A stretch of DNA of 64,000 nt from Cytophagaceae bacterium. Lineage in GTDB: Bacteria; Bacteroidota; Bacteroidia; Cytophagales; Flexibacteraceae. The notes under the pieces were generated by a model, which was given only the letters and a program-made list of their open reading frames with translations, was not told the DNA's origin and did not search any database. The stretch is from positions 28,634 through 92,633 of the forward strand of contig CANGYH010000009.1 of assembly GCA_947458545.1 (NCBI GenBank). Reading direction: 5' to 3'. Positions 51,560 through 61,540 of this stretch are shown in pieces (within the stretch, counting starts at the first letter, position 1; the number at the start of each line of letters is the position of its first letter). A program made the translations under genes and the position numbers.

Positions 51560-52606
51560 CTAACCCTGCCTGAAGGCTTGCCAGCCCTGGGCTGTAATCT
51601 CTACCTTCTCCTGGGCTTTGGTGACGAGGTAGTTGCCCTCCGAGAGGTCTCTGGTAATGCCGATGGCCGTCAGGTCTAGCCCGGCCTTGCGCACCTTCTC
51701 GAAGTCGGCCTGGGTCAGGCTCAGCAGCAGCTCGTAGTCCTCGCCCCCGCTGAGCATGACGGTGGCGGGCACCAGCCTAAAGTCAGAGGCCACCATAGCC
51801 GCCTGGTTGTCAAACGGCAGCGTGTCTTCGTAGATGGCAAAGCCTACCTGGCTGTGGCGGCTCAGGTGCAGCACCTCGCTGGCCAGCCCGTCAGAGATGT
51901 CTATCATGGCGGTAGGGCGCACACCCAGGGCCCGCAGCTCGTGGATGATGTCCATGCGGGCCTCGGGCCTCAGCTGGCGGCCCACCACGTAGTCTTTATC
52001 GTCTAGCCGGGGCTGCATCTGGGGGTTGGCCATGTACTCGGCCTTGTTTTGCTCCAGCACCTGGAGGCCCAGGTAGGCCGCGCCCAGGTCTCCCGTAACG
52101 CAGACCACCTCGCCAGGCTGCGCCCCCGAGCGGTAGACTACCTCCGCTGCGGCAGCGATGCCCAGCGCCGTTACTGAAAGCACCAGGCCCTGCCGGCTGC
52201 TGCTCGTATCGCCGCCGACCAGGTCAATGCCATAGGCCTCGCAGGCCAGGGCAATGCCGGCATAGAGCTCGTCCAGCGCCTCGACGCTAAAGCGGTTAGA
52301 CACCCCTACCGAGACGGTGATCTGCGTGGGCAGGGCGTTCATGGCGGCCACATCGCTCACGTTGACGGCCACCGCCTTATAGCCCAGGTGCCGTAGGGGG
52401 CAGTAGGTCAGGTCGAAGTGGACACCCTCTAGCAGTAAATCTGTGGTAACAACCTGCACCCGCCCGTTGCCCAAGTCTAGCACGGCGGCATCATCGCCTA
52501 TGCCTTTGCGGGTAGAGGCTTGCCGGCCCAAGGGCACGGCTGCGGCCAGGCGATCTATCAGGCCAAATTCGCCCAGGGCAGAGAGTTCGGTGCGCGTCAT
52601 ATCCAT
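51560..52606 (-). CDS. thiL: Thiamine-monophosphate kinase
   Basis: A 348-residue enzyme phosphorylating thiamine phosphate to thiamine diphosphate with ATP, the last step of cofactor synthesis. Family features are the GEFGLIDRL N-terminus, KGIGDDAAVLDLG (metal-binding DD), TTDLLLEGVHFDL, YKAVAVNVSDVAAMNA, VGGDTSSSRQGLVLSVTALG, CVTGDLGAAYLGLQVLE, MIDISDGLASEVLHLSRHS and the C-terminal SGGEDYELLLS. Length matches the family. It lies between ung (30 nt upstream) and the LRR protein gene on the same strand. No thiamine-pyrophosphate riboswitch is evident upstream. Confidence 0.96.
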   Translation of the reverse strand: MDMTRTELSALGEFGLIDRLAAAVPLGRQASTRKGIGDDAAVLDLGNGRVQVVTTDLLLEGVHFDLTYCPLRHLGYKAVAVNVSDVAAMNALPTQITVSVGVSNRFSVEALDELYAGIALACEAYGIDLVGGDTSSSRQGLVLSVTALGIAAAAEVVYRSGAQPGEVVCVTGDLGAAYLGLQVLEQNKAEYMANPQMQPRLDDKDYVVGRQLRPEARMDIIHELRALGVRPTAMIDISDGLASEVLHLSRHSQVGFAIYEDTLPFDNQAAMVASDFRLVPATVMLSGGEDYELLLSLTQADFEKVRKAGLDLTAIGITRDLSEGNYLVTKAQEKVEITAQGWQAFRQG

Positions 52607-52636
52607 ACGTATGCAGAGAGGCGCAAAGGTCGGGCG

Positions 52637-53323
52637 CTACCAGGTAATCTCAGGCTGGCCGTGTGCCCGCAGGTAGGCATTGGCCTGGCTGAAGTGGTGG
52701 TTGCCAAAGAACCCCCGCTCGGCCGACAGCGGCGAGGGGTGCACCGACCGCAGCACCAAATGCCGGGCCGGATCTACCACCACGGCCTTTTTCTGCGCCG
52801 GGCTGCCCCAGAGGATGAACACCAGATGCTCCCGCTCGGCGGCCAGCTTGCCGATGACGGCGTCGGTAAACTTCTCCCAGCCCTTGCCCGCGTGGCTGCC
52901 GGCCTGCCCATCGCGCACCGTCAGCACGTTGTTGAGCAGCAGCACGCCTTGGGCCGCCCAGCGCTCCAGGTTGCCGCTGGCGGGGCGGGGGGTGCCAACA
53001 TCGGCCAGCACCTCTTTAAAGATGTTGTTGAGCGAAGGCGGGACGCGCACCCCATCGTTTACCGAGAAGGCCAGCCCGTTGGCCTGCCCCGGCCCGTGGT
53101 AAGGGTCTTGCCCCAAAATAACGACCCGTGTCTGCGCCAGCGGGCAATGGTCGAAGGCGGCAAACATGCGGCTGCCCGGCGGGTAGATGCGTTGCGTCTG
53201 ATACTCGTGGCGTAAGAAAGCGACCAAGTCCTGAAAGTAGGGCTGGTTGAACTGATCGGCTAGCAGGGCCTTCCAGCCCGGCTCCATTTTGACGTCCATA
53301 GGCGTTGAAACGGGTGCAGACAT
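52637..53323 (-). CDS. ung: Uracil-DNA glycosylase
   Basis: A 228-residue family-1 uracil-DNA glycosylase removing uracil from DNA in base excision repair. Motif A GQDPYHGPGQANGLAFSV (catalytic D73, Phe86 stacking the base), LLLNNVLTV (N131 or N132 for uracil recognition), and HPSPLSAERGFFGNHHFS (H195, with the minor-groove intercalation loop) are intact. The ATG at 53323 is preferred; upstream in-frame sequence is Pro/Arg-rich and would overlap the rlmD gene. It sits 23 nt after rlmD and 30 nt before thiL. Confidence 0.97.
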   Translation of the reverse strand: MSAPVSTPMDVKMEPGWKALLADQFNQPYFQDLVAFLRHEYQTQRIYPPGSRMFAAFDHCPLAQTRVVILGQDPYHGPGQANGLAFSVNDGVRVPPSLNNIFKEVLADVGTPRPASGNLERWAAQGVLLLNNVLTVRDGQAGSHAGKGWEKFTDAVIGKLAAEREHLVFILWGSPAQKKAVVVDPARHLVLRSVHPSPLSAERGFFGNHHFSQANAYLRAHGQPEITW

Positions 53324-53346
53324 AGCGGGTTGGGGTCTAATGCGGC

Positions 53347-54771
53347 TTACCGAAGCTCGAGGGCTACCACGCTCTCGACGTGGTCGGTTTGGGGGAACAT
53401 ATCTACCGGCTGCACCTCCGTCACGCGGTAGGCCTCGTCTAGCAGGGCCAGGTCTCGGGCCTGGGTGGCCGGGTTGCAACTCACATAGACGATGCGGGCG
53501 GGCCGGGCCTCCAGCAGGCGGGCTACCACTTCGGGGTCCATACCCGCGCGGGGTGGGTCTGTAATCACCACATCTGGCTTGCCTTGGGCGGCTATAAAGT
53601 CTGCCGTCAGCACCTTGGCCATGTCTCCGGCAAAGAAACGCGCATGGCCGATGCCGTTCAGCTCGGCATTGCGGCGGGCGTCTTGCACGGCGGCCTCCAC
53701 ATACTCGACGCCAATAACCTCCCGCGCCTGCTTGCTGACGTAGAGGCCAATGGTGCCCGTGCCAGTGTAGAGGTCGTACACGCGCTCTTGCCCGGTGAGG
53801 GCCGCCATGCGCCGCGCCACCTGGTAAAGCGCCTCGGCTTGGATGGCGTTGGTCTGAAAGAAGCTCTTGGGCCCGATGATGAAGCGCAGGTCTTCCATCT
53901 GCTCCAGGATGTAACCTCGCCCGGCGTAGGTATGTACCTCCAGGTCGTGGAAGGTGTCGTTGCCCTTGGCGTTTACCACATAGTGCCAGCTCTCAACTTG
54001 CGGAAAATGAGGCATCAGCCGCGCCATAAGTGCTTGCAGCCAATCGTGCTGCTCGAACATCACCTGGAGAATCACCATCCAGGCTCCGGCGCGCGTGCAG
54101 CGCAGGGTAAGGGTGCGCAGCCAACCGGGGCTGTCGTCGCCCACCTGCATGCGCAGGTCTCGGGCAGGTAGGTCTAGCTCTAGCATGGCCTGGCGGCAGG
54201 CATCGCGCAGGGCGTTGCCCGGCTCCGGCAGGTGGTAGCACACCTGCACGTCCAGCACCTTGTCGAACCGGCCAGGCACGTGGAACCCCAGCCCGCGCCA
54301 CTCTATGTAGGTGGCGTCTTTGTCTAACTGCTTTACCCAGCGGCGGTGTGTAAAGCTGTACTCCAGCTTGTTGCGGTAATACCGGTCTGTAGGGCTGGCC
54401 ATGATGGGGCTCACCGGGGGCAACTGTACGTGGCCAATACGGCGCAGGGCATCTTCTACGTGCTTTTGCTTAAAACGAGCCTCTGCCTCGTAGCTCAGGT
54501 GCTGCCATTTGCAGCCCCCGCAGGTGCCAAAATGCTTACAGAAGGGCTGCACACGGTCTGGGCTGGGGGCCAGCAGTTGCACCATGCGGGCCTCTGCAAA
54601 GCTGGACTTGGCCTTCATCACCTGGGCATCGACCCGGTCTCCGGGCACGGCCCCGGCCACAAAGACGACCTTGCCCTCGTGCCGGGCCAGGCCACGGCCC
54701 TTGTCGGCCATGTCTTCTATGTAGAGGTTGTGCAGCAGGGGCAGGTCTTCGGGTCGGCGACGGCGGGGCAT
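53347..54771 (-). CDS. rlmD: 23S rRNA (uracil-5-)-methyltransferase, RlmD/RumA family
   Basis: A 474-residue SAM-dependent RNA methyltransferase forming 5-methyluridine. An N-terminal TRAM domain (LYIEDMADKGRGLARHEGKVVFVAGAVPGD) is followed by the iron-sulfur ligands C78, C84 and C87 (FCKHFGTCGGCKWQH) and C178 (VQVCYHLP). The Rossmann part carries VYDLYTGTGTIGLYVSK (SAM site), VITDPPRAGMD and YVSCNPATQARDLALL, which holds the catalytic nucleophile Cys. The target uridine (U1939 or U747 in E. coli numbering) is not decidable by eye, so the symbol is provisional. First gene of a group with ung, thiL and the LRR gene; upstream is GACCTTTG 7 nt from the start. Confidence 0.93.
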   Translation of the reverse strand: MPRRRRPEDLPLLHNLYIEDMADKGRGLARHEGKVVFVAGAVPGDRVDAQVMKAKSSFAEARMVQLLAPSPDRVQPFCKHFGTCGGCKWQHLSYEAEARFKQKHVEDALRRIGHVQLPPVSPIMASPTDRYYRNKLEYSFTHRRWVKQLDKDATYIEWRGLGFHVPGRFDKVLDVQVCYHLPEPGNALRDACRQAMLELDLPARDLRMQVGDDSPGWLRTLTLRCTRAGAWMVILQVMFEQHDWLQALMARLMPHFPQVESWHYVVNAKGNDTFHDLEVHTYAGRGYILEQMEDLRFIIGPKSFFQTNAIQAEALYQVARRMAALTGQERVYDLYTGTGTIGLYVSKQAREVIGVEYVEAAVQDARRNAELNGIGHARFFAGDMAKVLTADFIAAQGKPDVVITDPPRAGMDPEVVARLLEARPARIVYVSCNPATQARDLALLDEAYRVTEVQPVDMFPQTDHVESVVALELR

Positions 54772-54799
54772 AGGCCCGCAAAGGTCGGGAGGAAGGGGA

Positions 54800-54839
54800 G
54801 AGTTGAGAGTTGAAAGTTGAGATTTGAAAGTTGAGAGTT
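54800..54839 (+). repeat. Heptanucleotide array (GAGTTGA/AAGTTGA), about 5-6 units
   Basis: Units GAGTTGA, GAGTTGA, AAGTTGA, GATTTGA, AAGTTGA and GAGTTC, with one degenerate unit. It begins 28 nt upstream of the rlmD start and faces an inverted array 85 nt away (54925-54980), with which it could pair. Confidence 0.9.
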
Positions 54840-54924
54840 CGTTCCCGCATGAGAGGCTAAGCGCAAACTTGAACCAGCAGACCAGTCGGTGCTAGATCAA
54901 GGCCCGGCCACCTCTCCTTGGGCT

Positions 54925-55384
<460 letters not shown>

Positions 55385-55391
55385 GGGGCGG

Positions 55392-55419
55392 AATTAAAAA
55401 TTAAGAATTAACAATTAAC
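55392..55419 (+). repeat. AT-rich heptanucleotide array (AATTAAN), 4 units
   Basis: AATTAAA, AATTAAG, AATTAAC and AATTAAC, seven-base period, just upstream of the thioesterase start. The same kind of array is at 63329-63360. Confidence 0.85.
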
Positions 55420-55457
55420 AGGATGCGGATGGGTTCGATTCAATAGAGTTGCTTCTT

Positions 55458-56219
55458 TTAATGAATGGATTTATTCATCAGGGCCAACATTTTACCGGGA
55501 ATTAGGCGCACCATTTTTTGCAGGAGCTTTACCTTGCCCACGGCAATTTCATACTGGTCTGCAGCTAGCCCTTGCAGGGTTGCGGTAGCCACACTTTCTG
55601 GGGAGAGCGCCTCTACCTGTTGGCCACGGGCTTTGCGCGCTCCTTTGTCCAGGTCTGTATCTACAATGGGAGGCAGCACCTCAAATACACGCACCCGGAT
55701 GGCTGCCAACTGCATCCGCAACGCGATAGAGAAGGAATGCAGGGCGGCCTTAGTGGCGCAATAGACGGGCATAATGGCTACCGGCACCAGCGCCAGCCCA
55801 GAGCTGATATTGACTACCGCAGCCTCTGCCTGTTGCGCCAAATGCGGCAGCAGTAAAAGCGTCAGGTGGATGGGCGCCGTTAAGTTAGGCTCTATTTCAT
55901 TTTCGGCCAGAAATTCTTCGGCAGCGCCAGGTTTCAATACCCGGCATTCCCGCTGAATACCTGCATTGTTGACGAGCATATTCAGGGCGGGGAAATCGCG
56001 CATCAGCCCTTGGGCCAGGGCTGCACGTTCTTCCGGCTTGGTTAGGTCGGCCTGCCGGATGTGCAGCTGAGGCAGGCGTTGCTGCGCCTGTTGCAAAAAG
56101 GCAAGTCTTCGGCCGCATATCACCACTGTATTTCCTGCGTGCAGAAATTGCTCTGCGAGGGCAAGACCGATGCCCGTTCCCCCTCCGGTGATGAGGATGG
56201 TGTTGCCGGTTGTTTTCAA
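55458..56219 (-). CDS. Short-chain dehydrogenase/reductase (DltE-like)
   Basis: A 253-residue NAD(P)-dependent oxidoreductase. The Rossmann motif is ITGGGTGIG (residues 10-18), the NNAG motif 84-87, the catalytic Ser in VNISSG (S139 or S140) and the Tyr-Lys pair in VYCATK (Y153, K157). Arg residues after strand 2 (CGRRL) favour NADP. A C-terminal extension (AVGKVKLLQKMVRLIPGKMLALMNKSIH) is amphipathic with a possible membrane-associated helix, as in DltE-like SDRs. Substrate unknown. The codon use is less GC-rich than in surrounding genes, a possible sign of later acquisition. Confidence 0.92.
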   Translation of the reverse strand: MKTTGNTILITGGGTGIGLALAEQFLHAGNTVVICGRRLAFLQQAQQRLPQLHIRQADLTKPEERAALAQGLMRDFPALNMLVNNAGIQRECRVLKPGAAEEFLAENEIEPNLTAPIHLTLLLLPHLAQQAEAAVVNISSGLALVPVAIMPVYCATKAALHSFSIALRMQLAAIRVRVFEVLPPIVDTDLDKGARKARGQQVEALSPESVATATLQGLAADQYEIAVGKVKLLQKMVRLIPGKMLALMNKSIH

Positions 56220-56242
56220 AATAAAATAGGAAAGGCCAGCCC

Positions 56243-56845
56243 TTATATCGCCACCCCCACCCGCACGATCAGCGGACTGGGGTAGGGCGACAGGTTGGCC
56301 TGGTAATTCAAATTGTATAAGGCTGTAAAAAAGAAACCGCCCCCCAATCGTCCGCCGGGGACGCGGTACCCTCCGCCGACAAGGGGGTTGAAGATGGTGT
56401 AGCGCCCGTTAAAGTCGGCATTGCGCTCTTCGAAATTGAGCGTTTCTAGCTCTGTTTGCACAAAAGCGTCGGGCAGTACGAAATAGCGCCCAAACAGCCT
56501 GCCACCGTACACGCTCGTGCTGTACACAAAGGGCCGTACATTATTGCGCAGGTAGATGTAGGTGAGCCCAGGGCCCAGTTGCAGCCGCTCGTTGACGTTG
56601 TACATCAGCAGCGGCGAAGCCTCGATATAGGTAACGCGCCCGAAGCTGAGGCCAAAGTTGCCGCCGAGGTTGGTGCGATCCCAGAAGCTGGGTTTGGGTG
56701 CCGCCGCTGCGGGCACATTGCCGTAGGCTGGCGGGCTTTGCGGCCGGGCGGTGTCGCCGGCTACATACTGGGCTCGGACACTTAGGGGCAGGGCCAGGCA
56801 GGCGGCCAGCATCCAAATACGGGTAAAAGGCATCTGAATTAGCAT
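56243..56845 (-). CDS. Outer-membrane beta-barrel protein, unknown function
   Basis: A 200-residue protein if started at ATG 56845 (56833 is equally possible), giving a signal peptide (MPFTRIWMLAACLALPLSVRAQ at residues 5-26). Mature sequence alternates aromatic and polar residues: NLGGNFGLSFGRVTYIEASP, RPFVYSTSVYGGRLFGRYFV, GGGYRVPGGRLGGGFFFTAL and YPSPLIVRVGVAI at the end, consistent with an eight-stranded barrel. No family is certain. TATCTTTG on the minus strand at 56861-56868 is a good -7 element, 15 nt upstream of the start. Confidence 0.75.
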   Translation of the reverse strand: MLIQMPFTRIWMLAACLALPLSVRAQYVAGDTARPQSPPAYGNVPAAAAPKPSFWDRTNLGGNFGLSFGRVTYIEASPLLMYNVNERLQLGPGLTYIYLRNNVRPFVYSTSVYGGRLFGRYFVLPDAFVQTELETLNFEERNADFNGRYTIFNPLVGGGYRVPGGRLGGGFFFTALYNLNYQANLSPYPSPLIVRVGVAI

Positions 56846-57045
56846 TAATGTGCCTGGAAACAAAGATAGGTACTGCCCTTTGGGCAGCCTGCGCAGGGGG
56901 GAGGTGCGGCTTGTCGGCCAATTAGGCATAATTCTTGGTCTTACTTGCCTAATAATCAGCCAATAGGGCAGGTTTTGGTCCCCGGCGCTGGGTTTGCGGC
57001 ATCGGCGGCGGGGTGCCTTGCGTAGGTGCCCTTACCCAAACAACT

Positions 57046-59691
57046 ATGAACCTGAACAACTTCACCATCAAAGCCCAGGAAGCCGTACAGCATGCCGCCA
57101 ACCAGGTGCTGGGCAGCGGCCGGCAAGAGATCCAGCCCGGCCACCTGTTGGCTGCCTTGCTGGAGACCGACGAGACGGCCGTGCCCTTTCTGCTCAAAAA
57201 GCTGGCCGTGAACCTGGATCACCTAAAAACCCGCCTGGCCGAGCTTAACGAGACCTACCCCAAGGCCAGCGGAGGCAATCAGGGCCCGTACATGAGCAAC
57301 GACGGGGCCCGCGCCATCGCCGCAGCCAACAAGGCCGCCGAGCAGATGAAGGATGAGTACGTCTCTGTAGAGCACCTGTTGCTGGGGCTGCTGGCCGGCT
57401 CAGATAAATCCGCCACGCTGCTGAAAGACGCTGGCGTGCAAGACAAACCCCTGCGCGCCGCCATTGCCGAGCTGCGCCGGGGCGAGCGCGTAACCGACCA
57501 AAACGCCGAGGCCACTTATCGTGCCCTAGAGAAGTACAGCAAAAACCTGAACGACATGGCCCGCCGCGGCAAGCTCGATCCGGTCATCGGGCGAGATGAG
57601 GAGATCCGGCGCGTGCTGCAAATCCTGTCTCGGCGCACCAAAAACAACCCCATCCTGCTCGGCGAGCCAGGTGTGGGTAAGACGGCCATCGTAGAGGGCC
57701 TGGCCCAGCGCATCGTGGCCGGAGACGTGCCCGAGAACCTGAAAACCAAGCGCATCTACACGCTGGATATGGGCCTGCTGGTGGCAGGTGCCAAGTACAA
57801 GGGCGAGTTTGAGGAGCGGCTCAAGTCGGTCATCAAAGAGGTGACGGACTCGGACGGAGAAATTATCCTCTTTATCGATGAGATTCACACGCTGGTAGGT
57901 GCCGGCTCTGGCGGAGACAGTGCCATGGACGCTGCTAACCTGCTCAAGCCCGCCCTGAGCCGGGGCGAGCTGCACGCCATCGGCGCTACGACCCTCAGCG
58001 AGTACCAGAAGTACATCGAGCGCGACAAGGCGCTGGAGCGGCGGTTCCAGGCCGTGACGGTGGACGAGCCCGGCGTGGAGGACGCCGTCTCCATCTTGCG
58101 CGGCCTCAAAGAGAAGTACGAGCTGCACCACGGCGTGCGCATCAAAGACGAGGCCGTGCTGGCCGCCGTGGAGTTGAGCCACCGCTACATCTCCGACCGC
58201 TTTCTGCCCGACAAGGCCATCGACCTGATGGACGAGGCCGCCAGCAAGCTGCGCCTCGAGATCGACTCCGTACCCGAAGAGCTCGACGAGCTCAACCGTC
58301 GCATCATGCAGCTGGAGATTGAGCGCGAGGCCATCCGCCGCGAAGACGATAAGGAAAAAGAAAACGTGCTCAACAAGCAGATTGCCGATCTGGAAGAAGA
58401 GCGTGCTGCCTTCAAAGCCCGCTGGCAAGAGGAGAAGACCGTCATTGACGACATCCGCGCCCAGAAGGAGCAGATAGACCAGTTTAAGCTAGAAGCCGAC
58501 CAGGCCGAGCGCCAGGGTGACTACGGCCGCGTGGCCGAGCTCCGCTACGGCCGCATCCGCGAGGCCGAGCAAAAGCTGCAAACCCTGCAAGAGCAGGTGC
58601 GGCAGATGCAGGGCTCGGGTTCGCTGCTGAAAGAAGAGATTACCTCTGAAGACATTGCCGAGATGGTAAGCCGCTGGACGGGTATCCCCCTCAACCGCAT
58701 GCTGCAAAGCGAGCGCGACAAGCTGCTCAACCTGGAGGCAGAGCTGGGCAAGCGCGTAGCCGGCCAGGCCGAGGCCATCGCCGCCGTGGCCGATGCCGTG
58801 CGCCGCAGCCGGGCCGGTATGCAAGACCCCAAGCGGCCCATCGGCTCGTTCCTCTTCCTGGGCTCGACGGGCGTGGGCAAGACGGAGTTGGCCAAGGCCC
58901 TGGCCGAGTACCTCTTCAACGACGAGCAGGCCCTGGTTCGGCTCGACATGAGCGAGTACCAGGAGCGCCATGCCGTGTCGCGCCTGGTGGGCGCGCCTCC
59001 CGGTTATGTGGGGTACGACGAAGGCGGCCAACTGACGGAGGCCGTGCGCCGCAAGCCCTACTCGGTCATCTTGCTAGACGAGATCGAGAAGGCCCACCCA
59101 GATACCTTCAACATTCTGCTGCAGGTGCTGGACGACGGACGGCTGACGGACAACAAGGGCCGGGTGGCCAACTTCAAAAACACGATCGTCATCATGACCA
59201 GCAACCTGGGCTCGGCCGTCATCCAGGAGCGGTTTGCCGAGCTAGGCGACAACCCCAGCGATGCCGCCCTGGAGGACACCACAGACCGCACCCTAGACCA
59301 GGTACTTGAGCTGCTCCGCGCGCAGATACGGCCCGAGTTCTTGAACCGGATAGACGAGATTGTGATGTTCCGCCCGCTCTCGCGCGGCAACATGCGGCAG
59401 ATCGTGCAGATACAGCTGCGCCACATCCAGGAGCGGCTGGCCCAGCAGGGCATCCAACTGCAGCCCGGCCCAGACGTGCTAGACTACTTTGCCCGCGAAG
59501 GGTACGATCCCGTCTATGGAGCGCGACCGCTGAAGCGGCTCATGCAGAAGAAGATTCTCAACGAGTTGAGCAAGGAGATACTGGCAGGCAAAATCCGCCC
59601 GGACAGTGTGGTTGGCATCTTCTTAGACGACGACGCTGGGCACTTCCACTTCTTTGAGGTAGAGGGTGTGCCGGGGGTGCTAGAGGCCTAA
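57046..59691 (+). CDS. clpB: ATP-dependent chaperone ClpB
   Basis: An 881-residue AAA+ disaggregase working with DnaK. N-terminal Clp repeats ([17 protein letters not shown], then [11 protein letters not shown]) precede NBD1 with GEPGVGKTA (about 206-214) and [11 protein letters not shown] (Walker B). The middle coiled coil (about 400-530, [22 protein letters not shown]) marks ClpB rather than ClpA/ClpC. NBD2 carries [10 protein letters not shown] (about 606-615) and [11 protein letters not shown]. No ClpP-binding loop is seen. ATG 57046 is fixed by the canonical MNLNNFT start. A hairpin terminator lies 20 nt downstream. No CIRCE-type element seen upstream. Confidence 0.97.
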   Translation: MNLNNFTIKAQEAVQHAANQVLGSGRQEIQPGHLLAALLETDETAVPFLLKKLAVNLDHLKTRLAELNETYPKASGGNQGPYMSNDGARAIAAANKAAEQMKDEYVSVEHLLLGLLAGSDKSATLLKDAGVQDKPLRAAIAELRRGERVTDQNAEATYRALEKYSKNLNDMARRGKLDPVIGRDEEIRRVLQILSRRTKNNPILLGEPGVGKTAIVEGLAQRIVAGDVPENLKTKRIYTLDMGLLVAGAKYKGEFEERLKSVIKEVTDSDGEIILFIDEIHTLVGAGSGGDSAMDAANLLKPALSRGELHAIGATTLSEYQKYIERDKALERRFQAVTVDEPGVEDAVSILRGLKEKYELHHGVRIKDEAVLAAVELSHRYISDRFLPDKAIDLMDEAASKLRLEIDSVPEELDELNRRIMQLEIEREAIRREDDKEKENVLNKQIADLEEERAAFKARWQEEKTVIDDIRAQKEQIDQFKLEADQAERQGDYGRVAELRYGRIREAEQKLQTLQEQVRQMQGSGSLLKEEITSEDIAEMVSRWTGIPLNRMLQSERDKLLNLEAELGKRVAGQAEAIAAVADAVRRSRAGMQDPKRPIGSFLFLGSTGVGKTELAKALAEYLFNDEQALVRLDMSEYQERHAVSRLVGAPPGYVGYDEGGQLTEAVRRKPYSVILLDEIEKAHPDTFNILLQVLDDGRLTDNKGRVANFKNTIVIMTSNLGSAVIQERFAELGDNPSDAALEDTTDRTLDQVLELLRAQIRPEFLNRIDEIVMFRPLSRGNMRQIVQIQLRHIQERLAQQGIQLQPGPDVLDYFAREGYDPVYGARPLKRLMQKKILNELSKEILAGKIRPDSVVGIFLDDDAGHFHFFEVEGVPGVLEA

Positions 59692-59710
59692 CCGCAGCAG
59701 GCCCCAACAA

Positions 59711-59743
59711 CCCGAAAGTGCTTGCCTGGCAGGCACTTTCGGG
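59711..59743 (+). terminator. Hairpin terminator after clpB
   Basis: CCCGAAAGTGC (59711-59721) pairs perfectly with GCACTTTCGGG (59733-59743) around an 11-nt loop, 20 nt after the clpB stop. No U-tract follows; instead the promoter of the next gene begins (TTG at 59722-59724 in the loop, TAGATTTG at 59745). Confidence 0.6.
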
Positions 59744-59752
59744 GTAGATTTG
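59722..59752 (+). promoter_or_regulatory. Bacteroidota-type promoter for the gene at 59766
   Basis: TTG (59722-59724) and TAGATTTG (59745-59752) are separated by 20 nt, an accepted spacing for the TTG/TAnnTTTG promoter. The start codon follows 13 nt later. The -33 element lies inside the loop of the clpB hairpin. Confidence 0.6.
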
Positions 59753-59765
59753 CGTTAGTAGAAGT

Positions 59766-60071
59766 ATGACTAGGATTGCGCTGTTTACCCAACTGCAGGA
59801 TATCCTAGGCCGAGACCAGGCCCAGGCAGTAGCGCAGTATGCAGAAGATGAGCAAAGTCAAAAGATAAATGACCTTGCCACCAGGCATGAACTGACGACA
59901 GCCAAGCTGGATATCCTGAAGGCGGTGCAAAAGCTGCAACAAAAGCAAAGCGAGGGCGAAGTACGCCTCGCCCAGCTTGAGTCTCGGCTAACGACCAAGA
60001 TGATGCAATGGAGCGTCATCCAACTGGTGACGACGGTGGCTGCACTGATTACGTTGTCTAAGCTACTGTAA
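59766..60071 (+). CDS. Small coiled-coil protein with C-terminal membrane helix
   Basis: A 101-residue protein resembling the DUF1640/CCDC90 architecture: N-terminal amphipathic part, coiled coil about residues 30-78 (INDLATRHELTTAKLDILKAVQKLQQKQ) and a terminal hydrophobic helix about 82-100 (VIQLVTTVAALITLSKLL). The C-terminal anchor would place the coiled coil in the cytoplasm. Function unknown; relatives often sit in mobile or phage contexts but nothing of the kind is nearby here. It has its own promoter, overlapping the clpB hairpin. Confidence 0.75.
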   Translation: MTRIALFTQLQDILGRDQAQAVAQYAEDEQSQKINDLATRHELTTAKLDILKAVQKLQQKQSEGEVRLAQLESRLTTKMMQWSVIQLVTTVAALITLSKLL

Positions 60072-60126
60072 GCATCATTTTATTTAATCGCCACCCCTTG
60101 GCGATAAGCCTTCCGAGACTTGAGGC

Positions 60127-60918
60127 ATGAAACGCCTCCAGTTCTTGCGCAGTTTGCTGGGTTTGCCTGCCTTGCCTGCAGCCCTGGCCCAAGCCAAAGC
60201 GGCAGAAAAAACCCAAAAGGTCTATCTCTACTACGGCTTTGTGCTGGGCTTCCGCTACGGAGATGGGTACGACCTGCTGGACAAGCTAGCACCCGGCACC
60301 CCGCTGCAACTGGTGCGCGAGCCCCACAACCGCTACGACCCGCAGGCCATCCGTGTAGATGCCTTTGGGCACAAACTCGGCTACCTGCCCCGCGAGAGCA
60401 ACCGCACTTTGAGCCTGATGCTCGATGCTGGCCACAAGCTCTTGGCAGAAGTATCACATGTAAACGACGAAGCTGCAGACTGGCAGGTGCTGCGCCTGGG
60501 TGTCTACGAGTACAAGGCCATAACCCAACCGCTGCCCGCCAATGCCCTGCTGGCCGTGCCCGAGCCCGTGTACGACGGCAGTTACATCGAAAACAAGCAA
60601 AGCGCCGAGCCTGATGCCTACGCCGGCTACGGCCGCTGGCGCCGCAAACCCGCCCGGCCCGGCAACGTTATGCCAGAAGCCGGGCCGCCCATCCGCATCG
60701 TGGCAGACAAACGTGCCCTGCCCCCAGGCCTGACCCTAGAGCAAGCTTTGGCCAAATGCGACCACGCCGCCCAGCGCCTCATAGACGGGATGGATGGGGC
60801 CGAGCATCTGATCGTGCTACAAACCGGCAAGCTGCACCACCTGGTAGATTCTATACAGGGCAGTGTAGAGCTGGTGGATAAACTAGGCAACCGTATGGTG
60901 GCCCGGCTGCTGGGATAA
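60127..60918 (+). CDS. HIRAN domain protein with N-terminal signal-like segment
   Basis: A 263-residue protein. Residues about 30-110 match the HIRAN domain (VYLYYGFVLGFRYGDGYDLLDKLAPGTPLQLVREPHNRYDPQAIRVD, then KLGYLPRESN), a domain that binds 3' DNA ends in eukaryotic helicases such as HLTF. The N-terminus, MKRLQFLRSLLGLPALPAALAQA, resembles a signal peptide, as if exported, which would be odd for a DNA-binding domain; in other Bacteroidota exported HIRAN proteins occur and their role is unknown. The C-terminal 150 residues include a helical domain (ALAKCDHAAQRLIDGMDGAEH). Start at 60127, 55 nt after the preceding gene. Confidence 0.82.
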   Translation: MKRLQFLRSLLGLPALPAALAQAKAAEKTQKVYLYYGFVLGFRYGDGYDLLDKLAPGTPLQLVREPHNRYDPQAIRVDAFGHKLGYLPRESNRTLSLMLDAGHKLLAEVSHVNDEAADWQVLRLGVYEYKAITQPLPANALLAVPEPVYDGSYIENKQSAEPDAYAGYGRWRRKPARPGNVMPEAGPPIRIVADKRALPPGLTLEQALAKCDHAAQRLIDGMDGAEHLIVLQTGKLHHLVDSIQGSVELVDKLGNRMVARLLG

Positions 60919-60924
60919 GAGCTT

Positions 60925-61335
60925 CTACGGCAGGGTTTTCTCTAGCGGCACGCGTATCAGCAGGTACTGGTTGTCGCAGTACTTGTCGTAGCAATGCGGC
61001 GGTAGTTGGAAAACCGCATTGGCCCCCTGTTTGTAGCAACTCTCCAGCAGCTTTCGCATCAGGTCTTTGCTCGTATTGGCAGAGATGGTCACCACACCCA
61101 TCCGCATAGCCGTCTCCGGAATGTCTCGCTCCAGCAGGTACCAGGCTACTTTGCCTTCTGCTTCCGGCAAAAAGTAGTCTGTGCCAAACCGCTCTACCAC
61201 TTGCCTGTATTTAATGGCGTGGGTGCTGGCCGTCAATTGGGCATGGGTGCCGTCATAAACAGGCGTAACATCTACCGAGGCACAACCTGGCAGAAGCAAG
61301 ATTGCCATTCCGCTGATGGCCAACAGACTGCGCAT
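60925..61335 (-). CDS. Hypothetical lipoprotein
   Basis: A 136-residue protein with a lipoprotein signal (MRSLLAISGMAILLLPGC; lipobox LPGC, acylated Cys about 18). The mature part has a helical-strand pattern, with a distinctive C-terminal region carrying two Cys-containing segments (LESCYKQGANAVFQLPPHCYDKYCDNQYLL). No family is recognised. It faces the HIRAN gene with 6 nt between stops, and its start is preceded on the minus strand by a T-run ending TTTG, 5 nt upstream. Confidence 0.7.
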   Translation of the reverse strand: MRSLLAISGMAILLLPGCASVDVTPVYDGTHAQLTASTHAIKYRQVVERFGTDYFLPEAEGKVAWYLLERDIPETAMRMGVVTISANTSKDLMRKLLESCYKQGANAVFQLPPHCYDKYCDNQYLLIRVPLEKTLP

Positions 61336-61540
61336 AGGTTCAAAAAAAGGCCAAATGGCCAAGCTGATAGAACTGCGCAAACCCTATGCCATCCACCCCA
61401 ATGGTGTAAGATGTCGGCATAATCTGCTGCAGGTACCTAACAGGTTTTGCCCCCACCCGTCTCAAAGATGATTGCGTATTGCACCAGCCGTGAGGCCAAT
61501 TAACCGCAGGCCACCTGATATACCCGATATTTGTAGCTAC

